A DNA stretch of 64,000 nt from Pseudonocardia endophytica (GTDB taxonomy: Bacteria > Actinomycetota > Actinomycetes > Mycobacteriales > Pseudonocardiaceae). Shown one piece after another: positions 48,584 to 57,604 of this stretch. A program made the position numbers and the translations under genes. A model generated the notes under the pieces. That model worked only from the letters and a program-made list of their open reading frames with translations. It was not told the DNA's origin and did not search any database. The stretch is taken from assembly GCF_004339565.1 (NCBI RefSeq), contig NZ_SMFZ01000002.1:1674001-1738000 (forward strand). Direction: 5' to 3'. The stretch's first letter is position 1. Each line of letters begins with the position of its first letter.

Positions 48584-51118
48584 TCACCCGATGACCTCCG
48601 GTTCCGGCACGGCACCCGCCGACGGCATCGACACGACGATGGTGAGCCCCCCACCGGGGGTGTCCTCGGCGGTCAGCGTTCCGCCCATGACGGTGGTGAG
48701 GCCGCGGGCGACCGACAGCCCGAGCCCGACGCCCGGGGTCCCGTTCCGGTCGCCGAGGCGCTGGAACGCCGCGAACAGGTCGTCCTGGGATCCGCGCGGC
48801 ACGCCGGGACCGCGGTCGACCACGCGGAGCTCGACGTGGTCGGCGTGGGCGCTGGCGCGCAGGGCCACCGGGGCGCCTGCGCCGTGGCGCAGGGCGTTGT
48901 CGACGACGTTGGCGACCACCCGCTCGAGCAGGCCGACGTCGGCGACGACGTCCGGGAGCTGCACGTCGATGTCGACGCTCACCCGCTCGGCACCCTCGAC
49001 ACCGACGAGCGCCCGGACGGCGACCTCGTCGTAGCCGACGGGAGCGAGCTGCGGATGGACCGCCCCGGTGGCCAGGCGCGACGAGTCCAGCAGGTTGTCC
49101 ACCAGCCCGGTCAAACGGTCCGCGGACTCCTCGATCGTCGCCAGCAGCTCGCCGCGGTCGGCGCCGGACAGGCGCAGCAGCGGGTCGCGCAGGCTGCCCG
49201 CGGCCGCCTTGATCGAGGTCAACGGGCTGCGCAGGTCGTGCCCGACGGCCGACAGCAGCGCTCCGCGCGTCTCGTTCACCTCAGCGCGGCGCTCGGCCCG
49301 CTCGGTCTCGGCGGCGGCGCGTTGGCCGCGCAGCGCCAGCAGCGCCTGACCGCCGACCGTCTCCAGCAGACGGCGGTCGGCCGCGGGCAGGGACCGGCCG
49401 GTGCCGATCAGGTGCAGGCCGTCCTCCACCTCGACGTCGACGTCGGCGGCGTCCGGGCGCCCGCACTCCCGCGGGCCGGACACCGCGACCAGGGACCAGC
49501 CCGCTGCGCCGTCCGGCCGCTCGAGCAGCGCCACGCTCCGGAGGCCGAACGCCTCGCTGACCTTCTCCAGCAGCCGGGGCAGTGGATCGGTGCGGGTCAG
49601 CACGGTCCGGGCGAACGACGCCAGCAGTGCCGCCTCGGCCTGTGCGCGGGCCGCCTGCTCGGCGCGGCGCGCGGCCCGGTTCACCACGAGCGCGACGAGG
49701 ACGGCGACGACGAGCATCGCGACCACGGTGATCAGGTTCTCGGTCTGGGCGATCGTCAGCGAGTACAGCGGCGGGGTGAGGAAGAAGTTCAGCGCCAGGC
49801 CGCCGATCAGCACCGCGAGCAGGGCCGGGCCCAACCCGCCGACGACCGCCACGACGACGGCGGTGAGGAAGAACAGCACGACGTCGGTGGACAGCCCGAT
49901 CACGTCGCGCAGGCCCACCCCGATCAGCGTGGCCACGGCCGGGGCCAGTACGGCGAGGACCCATCCGGCGGCCTGTCGCGATGCCGGGAGCCCGCCCGTG
50001 AGCCGGGGGAGGCGCAGCCCGCGTCCGGCCGAGTCGTGCGTGACCATGTGCACGTCGATCGGGCCGGACTCCTGCACGACCCGCGCCCCGATGCCGGGGT
50101 CGAACAGCCGGGCGACCCGCGAACGTCGCGACGTGCCGAGCACGAGCTGGGTGGCGTTCGCGCCCCGGGCGAAGTCGAGCAGCGCCGTCGTCACCGCGTC
50201 GGCTCCGCCGTCCCCGACCACGGTGTGGAACGACGCGCCGACGTCGTCGGCGAGGCGCCGGAGCGCGGTGTTCGCGCCGACCGGCGCGGAGGCCAGCCCG
50301 TCGCCGCGCAGGACGTGCACGGCGAGCAGGTCGGCCTGCCCGGCGCGCTTGGCGATCCGGGTCGCACGGCGCAGGACGGTCTCCGACTCCGGCCCTCCGG
50401 TCAGCGCGACGACGACGCGCTCGCGGGTCTCCCAGACGTCGGTGATCTTCCTGTCGGTGCGGTGGCGGCGCAGCGCGACGTCGACCTCGTCGGCGACCCA
50501 CAGCAGGGCGAGCTCGCGCAGGGCGATCAGGTTCGGCACCTGGAAGTAGTTCGCGAGTGCCGCGTCGACCTTCTCGGCGGCGTAGACGTTGCCGTGGGCG
50601 AGCCTGCGGCGCAGCGCTTCCGGTGTGATGTCGACGAGCTCGAGCTGGTCGGCGCGCCGGACCACCTCGTCCGGCACGGTCTCTCGCTGCCGCACGCCGG
50701 TGATCGTGTGCACGACGTCTCCGAGCGACTCGAGGTGCTGCACGTTGACCGTGGAGATGACGTCGATGCCGGCGTCGAGCAGGTCCTCGACGTCCTCCCA
50801 GCGCTTCGCGTGCCGACCGCCGGGAGCGTTGGTGTGGGCGAGCTCGTCGACCAGGATCACCGCGGGGGCACGGGCCAGTGCCGCGTCGAGGTCGAACTCG
50901 TCGAGCACGGTCGCGCCGTGCTCGATCCGCCTGCGCGGCAGCACCTCCAGCCCGTCGAGCAGCGCGGCCGTCCGGGCCCGACCGTGCGTCTCGACGACGC
51001 CGACGACGACGTCGGTGCCGCGCTCCAGGCGCCGCCGCGCCTCGCCGAGCATCGCGTACGTCTTGCCCACCCCCGGGGCCGCCCCCAGGTGGATGCGCAG
51101 CTCACCCCGCTTGGTCAC
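48584..51118 (-). CDS. kdpD: Kdp sensor histidine kinase
   Basis: The 844-aa protein has every KdpD part: the N-terminal KdpD domain with Walker-type GAAPGVGKTYAML and ILVDELAHTNAPGGRHAKRW, a universal-stress-like domain (VVVALTGGPESETVLRRA), four membrane segments (DUF4118; AVLAPAVATLIGVGLRDVIG and on), a GAF-like segment, the HisKA dimerisation box VGHDLRSPLTSIKAAAGSL, and the ATPase boxes (VVANVVDNALRHG; GVGLGLSVARGL). It senses low potassium or turgor at the membrane and normally phosphorylates KdpE. No kdpE follows its stop at 48584. GTG 51118 is 12 bases from the kdpC stop. Confidence 0.93.
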   Translation of the reverse strand: MTKRGELRIHLGAAPGVGKTYAMLGEARRRLERGTDVVVGVVETHGRARTAALLDGLEVLPRRRIEHGATVLDEFDLDAALARAPAVILVDELAHTNAPGGRHAKRWEDVEDLLDAGIDVISTVNVQHLESLGDVVHTITGVRQRETVPDEVVRRADQLELVDITPEALRRRLAHGNVYAAEKVDAALANYFQVPNLIALRELALLWVADEVDVALRRHRTDRKITDVWETRERVVVALTGGPESETVLRRATRIAKRAGQADLLAVHVLRGDGLASAPVGANTALRRLADDVGASFHTVVGDGGADAVTTALLDFARGANATQLVLGTSRRSRVARLFDPGIGARVVQESGPIDVHMVTHDSAGRGLRLPRLTGGLPASRQAAGWVLAVLAPAVATLIGVGLRDVIGLSTDVVLFFLTAVVVAVVGGLGPALLAVLIGGLALNFFLTPPLYSLTIAQTENLITVVAMLVVAVLVALVVNRAARRAEQAARAQAEAALLASFARTVLTRTDPLPRLLEKVSEAFGLRSVALLERPDGAAGWSLVAVSGPRECGRPDAADVDVEVEDGLHLIGTGRSLPAADRRLLETVGGQALLALRGQRAAAETERAERRAEVNETRGALLSAVGHDLRSPLTSIKAAAGSLRDPLLRLSGADRGELLATIEESADRLTGLVDNLLDSSRLATGAVHPQLAPVGYDEVAVRALVGVEGAERVSVDIDVQLPDVVADVGLLERVVANVVDNALRHGAGAPVALRASAHADHVELRVVDRGPGVPRGSQDDLFAAFQRLGDRNGTPGVGLGLSVARGLTTVMGGTLTAEDTPGGGLTIVVSMPSAGAVPEPEVIG

Positions 51119-51130
51119 GTCGGCGATTCT

Positions 51131-51736
51131 CTACCCGCGCGCGTCGCGGACGGCGAGGTTGAGCTCCGTGACGTTCACCGCGGGCTCGCCGAGGAAGCCG
51201 AGCACCCGGCCTTCGGTGGCGTCCGAGACCAGCGAGCGGACCGTGGCGACCGGCAGGCCGGTGACCCGTGCGACGCGGGCGACCTGCTGGGCGGCGTAGG
51301 CGGGGCTGATGTCCGGGTCCAGTCCGGACGCCGATGCGGTGACCGCGTCGGCCGGGACGGTGGCCGGGTCGACGCCGTCGCGCTGGGCGATCAGGGCGCG
51401 GCGTTGCTGGACCTGGTCGAGCAGCTCGTCGTCGAAACCGCCCTTGTTCGAGCCGCCGGAGGTCGTCGTGTCGGCAGGCCCCAGCACGCCCTCCGACGAC
51501 GCGGAGGGACGGGTGTGGAAGTACGGGTCGGCCGCCGGGTCCGCCGCGACCGGGTCGATCCCGATCAGCGACGAGCCTGCGGTGCCGCCGACGATCGAGC
51601 CCTCCGCGCTCGACGACAGGCCGGGAAGGTGGGCGACCGCCCAGATCGCCAAGGGATAGACGATGCCGCACAGCACCGTGAACACGAGCAGCAGGCGCAG
51701 CCCGGTTCCGGTCTGGCGGCGCAGCGTGGTCAGCAT
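51131..51736 (-). CDS. kdpC: Potassium-transporting ATPase subunit C
   Basis: The 201-aa product has one N-terminal membrane helix (LRLLLVFTVLCGIVYPLAIWAVA) and the KdpC hallmarks: GSSLIGIDPVAADPAADPYFHTRPSAS, SGLDPDISPAYAAQQVARVAR and EGRVLGFLGEPAVNVTELNLAV. KdpC stabilises the KdpFABC complex. It starts five bases after the kdpB stop. Confidence 0.95.
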   Translation of the reverse strand: MLTTLRRQTGTGLRLLLVFTVLCGIVYPLAIWAVAHLPGLSSSAEGSIVGGTAGSSLIGIDPVAADPAADPYFHTRPSASSEGVLGPADTTTSGGSNKGGFDDELLDQVQQRRALIAQRDGVDPATVPADAVTASASGLDPDISPAYAAQQVARVARVTGLPVATVRSLVSDATEGRVLGFLGEPAVNVTELNLAVRDARG

Positions 51737-51741
51737 GTCTC

Positions 51742-53991
51742 TCAGATCCCGGGGACGAGTCGGACGAGCAGGTCGATGAGGAAGATCCCGACGAACGGGG
51801 TCACCACCCCGCCGAGCCCGTAGACGAGTAGGTTGCGGCGCAACAGGTTCGCCGCCGACGACGGCCGGTAGCGCACTCCGCGCAGGGCGAGCGGCACCAG
51901 GGCGACGATGATCAGCGCGTTGAAGATCACCGCGGACAGGATCGCGGACTCCGGCGTCGCGAGCCGCATGACGTTCAGCGCGCCGAGCGACGGGTGGAGC
52001 GCCAGGAACATCGCCGGGAGGATGGCGAAGTACTTGGCCAGGTCGTTGGCGATCGAGAACGTGGTCAGCGCGCCACGGGTGATCAGGAGCTGCTTGCCGA
52101 TCTCGACGATCTCGATCAGCTTCGTCGGGTTCGAGTCGAGGTCGACCATGTTGCCGGCCTCCTTGGCCGCGGCCGTCCCGGTGTTCATCGCGACGCCGAC
52201 GTCGGCCTGGGCCAGCGCGGGTGCGTCGTTCGTGCCGTCGCCGGTCATGGCGACGAGCCGCCCGCCCTCCTGCTCCTTGCGGATCAGGGCCATCTTGTCC
52301 TCGGGCGTCGCCTCGGCCAGATGGTCGTCCACGCCGGCGTCGGCCGCGATCGCGCGCGCCGTGCGCGGGTTGTCCCCGGTGATCATCACGGTGCGGATGC
52401 CCATGGCGCGCAGCTCGGCGAACCGCTCCCGCATGCCCGGCTTGACCACATCGGACAGACGGATGACGCCGAGCACGTGTGCGCCCGTACCGTCCGGGGA
52501 GGACGCGGCCGCCACGACGAGTGGCGTGCCGCCGTCGTCGGAGATCGTCTCGACGAGCCGCCGGACCTCGGCGGCGACGCCGGCGTCCCCTCCGTCCCCT
52601 CCGTCCCCCTCCCTTCCCGAACGAACGGCACCTTCGGGCAATGTCGTTGCCCGAACGGCACCCTCGTTCGGGTCGGGGGTGGGCGCATCGGCCCCGGGGG
52701 TGGGCCGGCCGGCCTCGGCCCAGGCCAGTACGGCAGCCGCGGCACCCTTGCGGATCACGTGGTCGGCGAGGTCGATGCCGGACATCCGGGTCTGCGCGGT
52801 GAACGGGACGAACCCGGCCACCGCCTCGCCCGCGTCCGCCTCGGCCGCGAGCCCGTACCGGCCGGCACAGAGCGCGACGATGCTGCGGCCCTCCGGGGTC
52901 TGGTCGGCGAGGCTCGACAGTCGCGCCGCACGGGCCAGCTCCTCGGCCGGGGTCCCGCCGACCGGGAGGAGCTCGGTGGCCCGGCGGTTGCCGAACGTGA
53001 TCGTGCCGGTCTTGTCGAGCAGCAGCGTGTCCACGTCACCGGCCGCCTCGACGGCCCGCCCGGAGGTGGCCAGCACGTTGCGCTGCACGAGCCGGTCCAT
53101 GCCGGCGATGCCGATCGCCGACAGCAGGGCGCCGATCGTGGTCGGGATCAGGCAGACCAGCAGTGCGGTGAGCACGATCAGCGAGACCTGCGAGCCGGCG
53201 TAGGCACTCATCGGCGAGATCGCCACGACGGCGAGCAGGAAGACGATCGTCAGGACCGAGAGCAGTACCGTCAGCGCGATCTCGTTCGGCGTCTTCTGCC
53301 GTGCCGCGCCCTCGACCAGCGCGATCATCCGGTCCACGAAGGACTCGCCGGGGCGGGTCGTCACCTCGACCACGATCCGGTCGGACAGGACCGTCGTGCC
53401 GCCGGTGACCGAGCTGCGGTCCCCGCCCGCCTCGCGGACGACCGGCGCGGACTCGCCGGTGATCGCGGACTCGTCGACGGTCGCGATGCCCTCGACGACG
53501 TCGCCGTCGCCCGGGATCGTCTCGTTCGCCTCGACGACGACCAGGTCGCCGACCGCGAGCGCGGTGCCAGGAACCTGTTCCTCGGACCCGTCGGAGCGCA
53601 GGCGGCGGGCCATCGTGTCCCGTTTCGTCGCGCGCAGTGACGCGGCCTGCGCCTTGCCGCGTCCCTCGGCGACGGCCTCGGCCACGTTCGCGAACAGCAC
53701 GGTGAACCACAGCCAGATCGCGATCAGGATCGCGAACACGCTCGGGTCGACGATGGCCAGCACGGTGACCAGCGCCGAGCCGACCCAGACGACGAACATG
53801 ACCGGGTTGCGCGCCTGCACCCGCGGGTCGAGCTTGCGCAGGGCGTCGGGCAGCGAGGAGACGAGCTGGGCCCAGTGGAACGCCCCGGCGGCGACCGGCG
53901 TCGCGGTGGCCGCAGCGGCGTCCGGACGCGGCTCCGTCCGGGTATCGGTACTCACGACGTCGGGTCCTTCCTCGGTGGCGGGCCGGCTCAT
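51742..53991 (-). CDS. kdpB: Potassium-transporting ATPase subunit B (P-type ATPase)
   Basis: The 749-aa protein has the TGES actuator loop (ESAITGESAPVV), the phosphorylation motif DKTGT with Asp326, hinge motif GDGTNDAPALAQADVGVAMN and membrane segments matching KdpB. It hydrolyses ATP to drive potassium through KdpA. It is about 50 residues longer than usual: residues 433-470, in the nucleotide-binding domain, are an insert with the repeat EGAVRATTLPEGAVR and a Gly/Asp run. The DNA of part of that insert is a palindromic 57-bp sequence. Its start overlaps the kdpA stop by four bases. Confidence 0.94.
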   Translation of the reverse strand: MSRPATEEGPDVVSTDTRTEPRPDAAAATATPVAAGAFHWAQLVSSLPDALRKLDPRVQARNPVMFVVWVGSALVTVLAIVDPSVFAILIAIWLWFTVLFANVAEAVAEGRGKAQAASLRATKRDTMARRLRSDGSEEQVPGTALAVGDLVVVEANETIPGDGDVVEGIATVDESAITGESAPVVREAGGDRSSVTGGTTVLSDRIVVEVTTRPGESFVDRMIALVEGAARQKTPNEIALTVLLSVLTIVFLLAVVAISPMSAYAGSQVSLIVLTALLVCLIPTTIGALLSAIGIAGMDRLVQRNVLATSGRAVEAAGDVDTLLLDKTGTITFGNRRATELLPVGGTPAEELARAARLSSLADQTPEGRSIVALCAGRYGLAAEADAGEAVAGFVPFTAQTRMSGIDLADHVIRKGAAAAVLAWAEAGRPTPGADAPTPDPNEGAVRATTLPEGAVRSGREGDGGDGGDAGVAAEVRRLVETISDDGGTPLVVAAASSPDGTGAHVLGVIRLSDVVKPGMRERFAELRAMGIRTVMITGDNPRTARAIAADAGVDDHLAEATPEDKMALIRKEQEGGRLVAMTGDGTNDAPALAQADVGVAMNTGTAAAKEAGNMVDLDSNPTKLIEIVEIGKQLLITRGALTTFSIANDLAKYFAILPAMFLALHPSLGALNVMRLATPESAILSAVIFNALIIVALVPLALRGVRYRPSSAANLLRRNLLVYGLGGVVTPFVGIFLIDLLVRLVPGI
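52616..52672. repeat. 57-bp palindromic insertion inside kdpB
   Basis: The segment has nested symmetry: outer arms CCCGAACGA (52616-52624) and TCGTTCGGG (52664-52672), inner arms CGGGCAA (52635-52641) and TTGCCCG (52647-52653), and two direct ACGGCACC copies. Its length is 19 codons, so the kdpB frame is kept. It falls in a region where KdpB proteins normally have a short loop, so it looks like a tolerated small repeat element. Confidence 0.6.
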
Positions 53992-55682
53992 GACAGGGCC
54001 TCGGCGATCGGCCCGAGCGCCATCGCCGGGAAGAACGTCAGTGCGGCGACCAGCAGGACGGTGCCGCCGACGAGCGTCGCGAACAGGGCGCCGTGCGTCG
54101 GAAGGGTCCCGGCGCCTGGCTCGACGCGGCGCTGTTCGGCCAGCGATCCGGCCAGTGCGAGCACGGCGAGGATCGGCACGAAGCGGCCGAACAGCATCGC
54201 GACACCCAGCGACGCCTGGAAGAAGTCGCTGGTCACGGTGATGCCGGCGAACGCGCTGCCGTTGTTGTTCGCGGCGGAGGCGTAGGCGTAGAGCACCTCG
54301 GAGAAGCCGTGCGCGCCGTCGTTGTTCAGCGCGTCGGCCGTGCCGGGCAACGCGATCGCGAGCCCGGCGCCGAGCAGCACCAGCGCGGGCATCGCGAGGA
54401 TCGAGATCGCCGCGTAGGTGACCTGGACCCGGCCCAGCTTCTTGCCGAGGTACTCCGGCGTCCGGCCGACCATCAGCCCGGCCAGGAACACCGCGATGAT
54501 CGCGAGCACGAGGATGCCGTAGAGCCCGGCGCCGACGCCGCCCGGCGCGACCTCGCCGAGCAGCATGTTCAGCAGCGCGACGCCGCCGCCCGCTCCGGTG
54601 AGGCTGTCGTGCATGGAGTTCACCGCGCCGGTGGAGGTGCCGGTGGTGGACACGGCGAACAGCGACGAGCCGGGGATGCCGAACCGGACCTCCTTGCCCT
54701 CCATCGCGCCGCCCGCGGCGAGCGCGGCCGGGCCGTTCGGGAACGCCTCGGCCAGCCAGGTCAGGGCGACGAACACGGCCCAGATCGCGCCCATCACGGC
54801 GACGAGGACGTGTCCCTGGCGCCGGTCGCCGACCAGGATCCCGAACGTGCGGGTCAGCGCGACCGGGACGACCAGCAGCAGGAGGATCTCGAACAGGTTG
54901 GACAGCGCGTTCGGGTTCTCGAACGGGTGCGCCGAGTTCGCGTTGAAGATCCCGCCGCCGTTCGTCCCCAGCTCCTTGACCGCCTCCTGCGACGCGGCCG
55001 GCGCGAGCGCCAGTGTGTGTCGCGACCCGTCCACAGTGGTCACGTCGACGCCGGAGCGCAGGGACTGCACGACGCCCGTCGCGACGAGCGCGACCGCCGC
55101 GACCACCGAGAGCGGCAGCAGGATCCGGACGACGCCACGGGTGAGATCGACCCAGAAGTTCCCGATCCGGCCGCGGTCCTCCGCGTCGCCGCTCACCCGG
55201 GCGGCGAAGCCGCGCACCAGCGCAACCGCGACGGCCATGCCGACCGCGGCCGACACGACGTTCTGCACGGTCAGCCCGGCCATCTGGACGGTGTGCCCGA
55301 GCACGGACTCCGGGACGTAGGACTGCCAGTTCGTGTTGGTCACGAACGACACGGCCGTGTTGAACGCCATCGCGGGCGAGACGGTGCTCGCGCCGTCGGT
55401 GCCGCGGCCGAATCCGAGCGGCAGGAGCGGCTGCAGCCGCTGCATCAGGTACAGCAGCACGATCGAGACGAAGGAGAACCCCAGCACGCCGGCGGCGTAG
55501 GTCGTCCAGCGCTGCCGGACGTCCGGATCCACACGGACGAGCCGGTAGAGCGCGCGCTCCACGCCCCAGTGCCGCTCGTCGGAGTAGACCCTTGCCATCC
55601 AGGCACCGAGCGGCGTGTAGGCCAGCGCCAGTAGAAGCACGAGGACGCCGGCCTGGAGGAGGCCGGCCACGGTCGAGCTCAT
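53988..55682 (-). CDS. kdpA: Potassium-transporting ATPase subunit A
   Basis: The 564-aa membrane protein has the KdpA selectivity regions: SFVTNTNWQSYVPES, GTNGGGIFNANSAHPFENPN, SNNNGSAFAG-like ASAANNNGSAFAGIT, and an N-terminal YTPLGAWMARVYSDERHWGVE. It forms the potassium-binding channel of the KdpFABC pump. The ATG at 55682 overlaps the kdpF stop (ATGA), and its stop overlaps the kdpB start. Confidence 0.95.
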   Translation of the reverse strand: MSSTVAGLLQAGVLVLLLALAYTPLGAWMARVYSDERHWGVERALYRLVRVDPDVRQRWTTYAAGVLGFSFVSIVLLYLMQRLQPLLPLGFGRGTDGASTVSPAMAFNTAVSFVTNTNWQSYVPESVLGHTVQMAGLTVQNVVSAAVGMAVAVALVRGFAARVSGDAEDRGRIGNFWVDLTRGVVRILLPLSVVAAVALVATGVVQSLRSGVDVTTVDGSRHTLALAPAASQEAVKELGTNGGGIFNANSAHPFENPNALSNLFEILLLLVVPVALTRTFGILVGDRRQGHVLVAVMGAIWAVFVALTWLAEAFPNGPAALAAGGAMEGKEVRFGIPGSSLFAVSTTGTSTGAVNSMHDSLTGAGGGVALLNMLLGEVAPGGVGAGLYGILVLAIIAVFLAGLMVGRTPEYLGKKLGRVQVTYAAISILAMPALVLLGAGLAIALPGTADALNNDGAHGFSEVLYAYASAANNNGSAFAGITVTSDFFQASLGVAMLFGRFVPILAVLALAGSLAEQRRVEPGAGTLPTHGALFATLVGGTVLLVAALTFFPAMALGPIAEALS

Positions 55683-55768
55683 CAGAACCGCTCCGGTCTC
55701 AGCAGTGCGATCACCAGGTACACGAGGAGGGCGAGCGCGATCAGCCCGCCCACGATGTCGGCGATCAC
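55682..55768 (-). CDS. kdpF: Potassium-transporting ATPase subunit F, 28 aa
   Basis: A 28-codon frame starts at GTG 55768 and ends in TGA overlapping the kdpA ATG. The peptide is one membrane helix (ADIVGGLIALALLVYLVIAL) with the KdpF ending LLRPERF, which is diagnostic for this small lipid-like stabilising subunit. Its start overlaps the stop of another tiny membrane peptide (GTGA), and no separate ribosome site is visible, so translation is probably coupled. Confidence 0.9.
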   Translation of the reverse strand: MIADIVGGLIALALLVYLVIALLRPERF

Positions 55769-55848
55769 AGCTTGTCCAGACCGCGCAGGAGCAACGCGAA
55801 CAGCGCGAAACTCGCGATCAGCAGCACGGCGAATGCCAGGTCGGCCAC
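55765..55848 (-). CDS. Extra 27-aa single-helix membrane peptide at the head of the kdp operon
   Basis: A 27-codon frame starts at GTG 55848 with a strong GAGGAGA ribosome site. The peptide begins ADLAFAVLLIASFALFALLL and ends RGLDKL: one membrane helix with a basic end. Its stop overlaps the kdpF start by four bases. The strong ribosome site and perfect coupling support a real gene. I recall similar unnamed peptides before kdpF in other actinobacteria; function unknown, maybe a further pump accessory subunit. Confidence 0.75.
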   Translation of the reverse strand: MADLAFAVLLIASFALFALLLRGLDKL

Positions 55849-56050
55849 GGACGTCTCCTCGTACCTCCCGACCGGTCCTTCCGGGGGAGCCGACGCATCG
55901 TGCGTCCGGTCCGTGGGGCGGACGGGGTCCGGCTACGACTGCTTGACGCCCGGACGGGCCGTCTTGACGCGTCCCTGACGCCGGTGGGTCAGCCGGCTCG
56001 GTCGTGGTCGGTGGTGGTGCCCGGTCGGGGCGTGCGCGGGAGCGGGCGGG

Positions 56051-56551
56051 TCACCCGCGCTTGCGACGCCGGGGCGCCGCCGACGGCGGGGGCGCCGTCC
56101 GCATGTGCTCGCCCACCGGGCCCAGGAGGTCGGTGAGGGAGCGGGCGCCGTCGCGGGAGAGCGGGTCGAAGAACATCTGCTTGACGACGGCCTCGTGGCC
56201 GGGCAGGACCGCGTCGACAAGGGCCCGGCCGGCGTCGGTGACCGAGATGATGACGCTGCGCTCGTCGTCCGGGGAGGGGCCCCGGGTGACCAGGTCCCGG
56301 CGCTCGAGCGTGCCCGCCTGGTACGTCAGGCCGCTGCGGCTGATCACGATGGAGTCCGCCAGGGCGGTCATCCGCGCGCTGCCGCTCGACGACAGCTGCA
56401 GGCGCCGCAGGATCTGGAACTGCACGAATGTCAGGTCGCCGTCCACGTGCAGCTGCTGCTCGATCGCGTGGCGCAGCAGGCTCGACACGTCGATCAGTGC
56501 GAAGTAGGCGCCGAGCTGGACGGGGTCGACCGGGTGTGGCGCGTCGGGCAT
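56051..56551 (-). CDS. MarR-family transcriptional regulator
   Basis: The 166-aa product has the MarR winged helix: LTFVQFQILRRLQLSSSG, MTALADSIVISRSGLTYQAGTLERRDLVTRGPSPDDERSVIISVTDAGRAL, with the DDERS wing. It is divergent from the quinone-oxidoreductase gene at 56647, and two CTTC/GAAG inverted repeats lie between them. It probably represses both genes until a phenolic or electrophilic ligand binds. Confidence 0.87.
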   Translation of the reverse strand: MPDAPHPVDPVQLGAYFALIDVSSLLRHAIEQQLHVDGDLTFVQFQILRRLQLSSSGSARMTALADSIVISRSGLTYQAGTLERRDLVTRGPSPDDERSVIISVTDAGRALVDAVLPGHEAVVKQMFFDPLSRDGARSLTDLLGPVGEHMRTAPPPSAAPRRRKRG

Positions 56552-56567
56552 CCCCGGACCCTACTTG

Positions 56568-56618
56568 CTTCGAGACTGAAGCATCGCTAGGGTCGGCGAA
56601 GGTACTTCAGATTTGAAG
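56568..56618. promoter_or_regulatory. Pair of inverted repeats, likely MarR operators
   Basis: GCTTC-gagact-GAAGC (56568-56583) and CTTCA-gatt-TGAAG (56605-56618) are perfect inverted repeats, about 35 bases apart, between the divergent MarR and oxidoreductase genes. MarR dimers bind such sites over promoters. Confidence 0.6.
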
Positions 56619-56646
56619 CGCATGACGAACGGGAACGAGGCCCGAC

Positions 56647-57582
56647 GTGAAGGCAGTGCGGTTCCACGAGTACGGCGGTCCCGACGTGCTCCGGTTCGAG
56701 GACGTCGACCAGCCCGATCCGGGGCCCGGAGAGGTGCGGATCCGCGTCGCCGCGACGACGTTCAACCCCGTCGACGACGGCATCCGCGGCGGCTACCTGC
56801 AAGGGCCCTTCCCGGTGGCGCTGCCGCACACGCCGGGCATCGAGGTCGCGGGGACCGTCGACGCGCTCGGGGCCGGTGTGTCCGAGCCGGAGGTCGGCGA
56901 CGAGGTCGTCGGCTTCCTGCCGATGATCGGCGACGGTGCGGCGGCGGAGTACGTCGTCGCACCGGTGGACGTGCTCGTCGCGGCTCCCACGAGCGTGCCG
57001 CTCGTCGACGCCGCGGCGCTGCCGATGACGGGGCTCACCGCCTGGCAGGCCCTCGTCGACGCCGCGGCTCTGGCCTCCGGGCAGCGGATCCTGATCAACG
57101 GGGCGGGGGGCGCGGTCGGCGGCTACGCGGTCCAGCTCGCGAAGCACGCCGGTGCCCACGTGATCGCAACCGGCAGTCCGCGCAGTGGCGAACGCCTTCG
57201 CGAGCTGGGCGCCGACGAGGTCGTCGACCACACCACCACCGGTCTCACCGCGGCGGTCGACGAACCGGTCGACGTCCTGCTCAACCTCACCCCGACGGAC
57301 CTGACGGCGCTTCTCGGGCTGGTCCGCGACGGCGGCGTCGTCGTGAACACCGTTCCCGCGACGCCGGCGCCCGCCGACGAGACCCGCGGGGTCCGGGCGG
57401 TGGACCTCTTCGTGCGCAGCGACACCGGGCAGCTGGCCGAGCTGGTGGCGCGGGTCGATCGTGGCGAGATGCGGATCGGCGTCGACCGCCGGGTCGCGCT
57501 GGCCGACCTGGCCTCGGTCCACACCGAAGCCGATGCCGGGACGCTGCGCGGCAAGGTCGTCGTGGTCCCGTCGCCGGCCTGA
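56647..57582 (+). CDS. Zinc-independent NADPH:quinone oxidoreductase-like protein (MDR family)
   Basis: GTG 56647 gives 311 aa with the quinone-oxidoreductase layout: VRFHEYGGPDVLRFEDV, TTFNPVDDGIRGGYL, GIEVAGTVDALGAGV, GLTAWQALVDAA and ILINGAGGAVGGYAVQLAKHAGA with the NADPH-binding AxxGxxG-type loop. Zinc ligands are absent. Such enzymes reduce quinones or activated double bonds. Control by the adjacent MarR protein fits a stress response to electrophiles. Confidence 0.87.
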   Translation: MKAVRFHEYGGPDVLRFEDVDQPDPGPGEVRIRVAATTFNPVDDGIRGGYLQGPFPVALPHTPGIEVAGTVDALGAGVSEPEVGDEVVGFLPMIGDGAAAEYVVAPVDVLVAAPTSVPLVDAAALPMTGLTAWQALVDAAALASGQRILINGAGGAVGGYAVQLAKHAGAHVIATGSPRSGERLRELGADEVVDHTTTGLTAAVDEPVDVLLNLTPTDLTALLGLVRDGGVVVNTVPATPAPADETRGVRAVDLFVRSDTGQLAELVARVDRGEMRIGVDRRVALADLASVHTEADAGTLRGKVVVVPSPA

Positions 57583-57604
57583 GCCGGACCGGGTCAGTGG
57601 CCGT

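Noticed and set aside
47837..51823. A 1328-codon open frame on the plus strand
   Set aside because: It is antisense to kdpD and kdpC and has Arg/Gly/Val-rich, family-less translation.
55849..56050. A potassium- or c-di-AMP-responsive riboswitch before the kdp operon
   Set aside because: I could not identify the conserved ydaO-type segments; only general GC-rich hairpins are visible.
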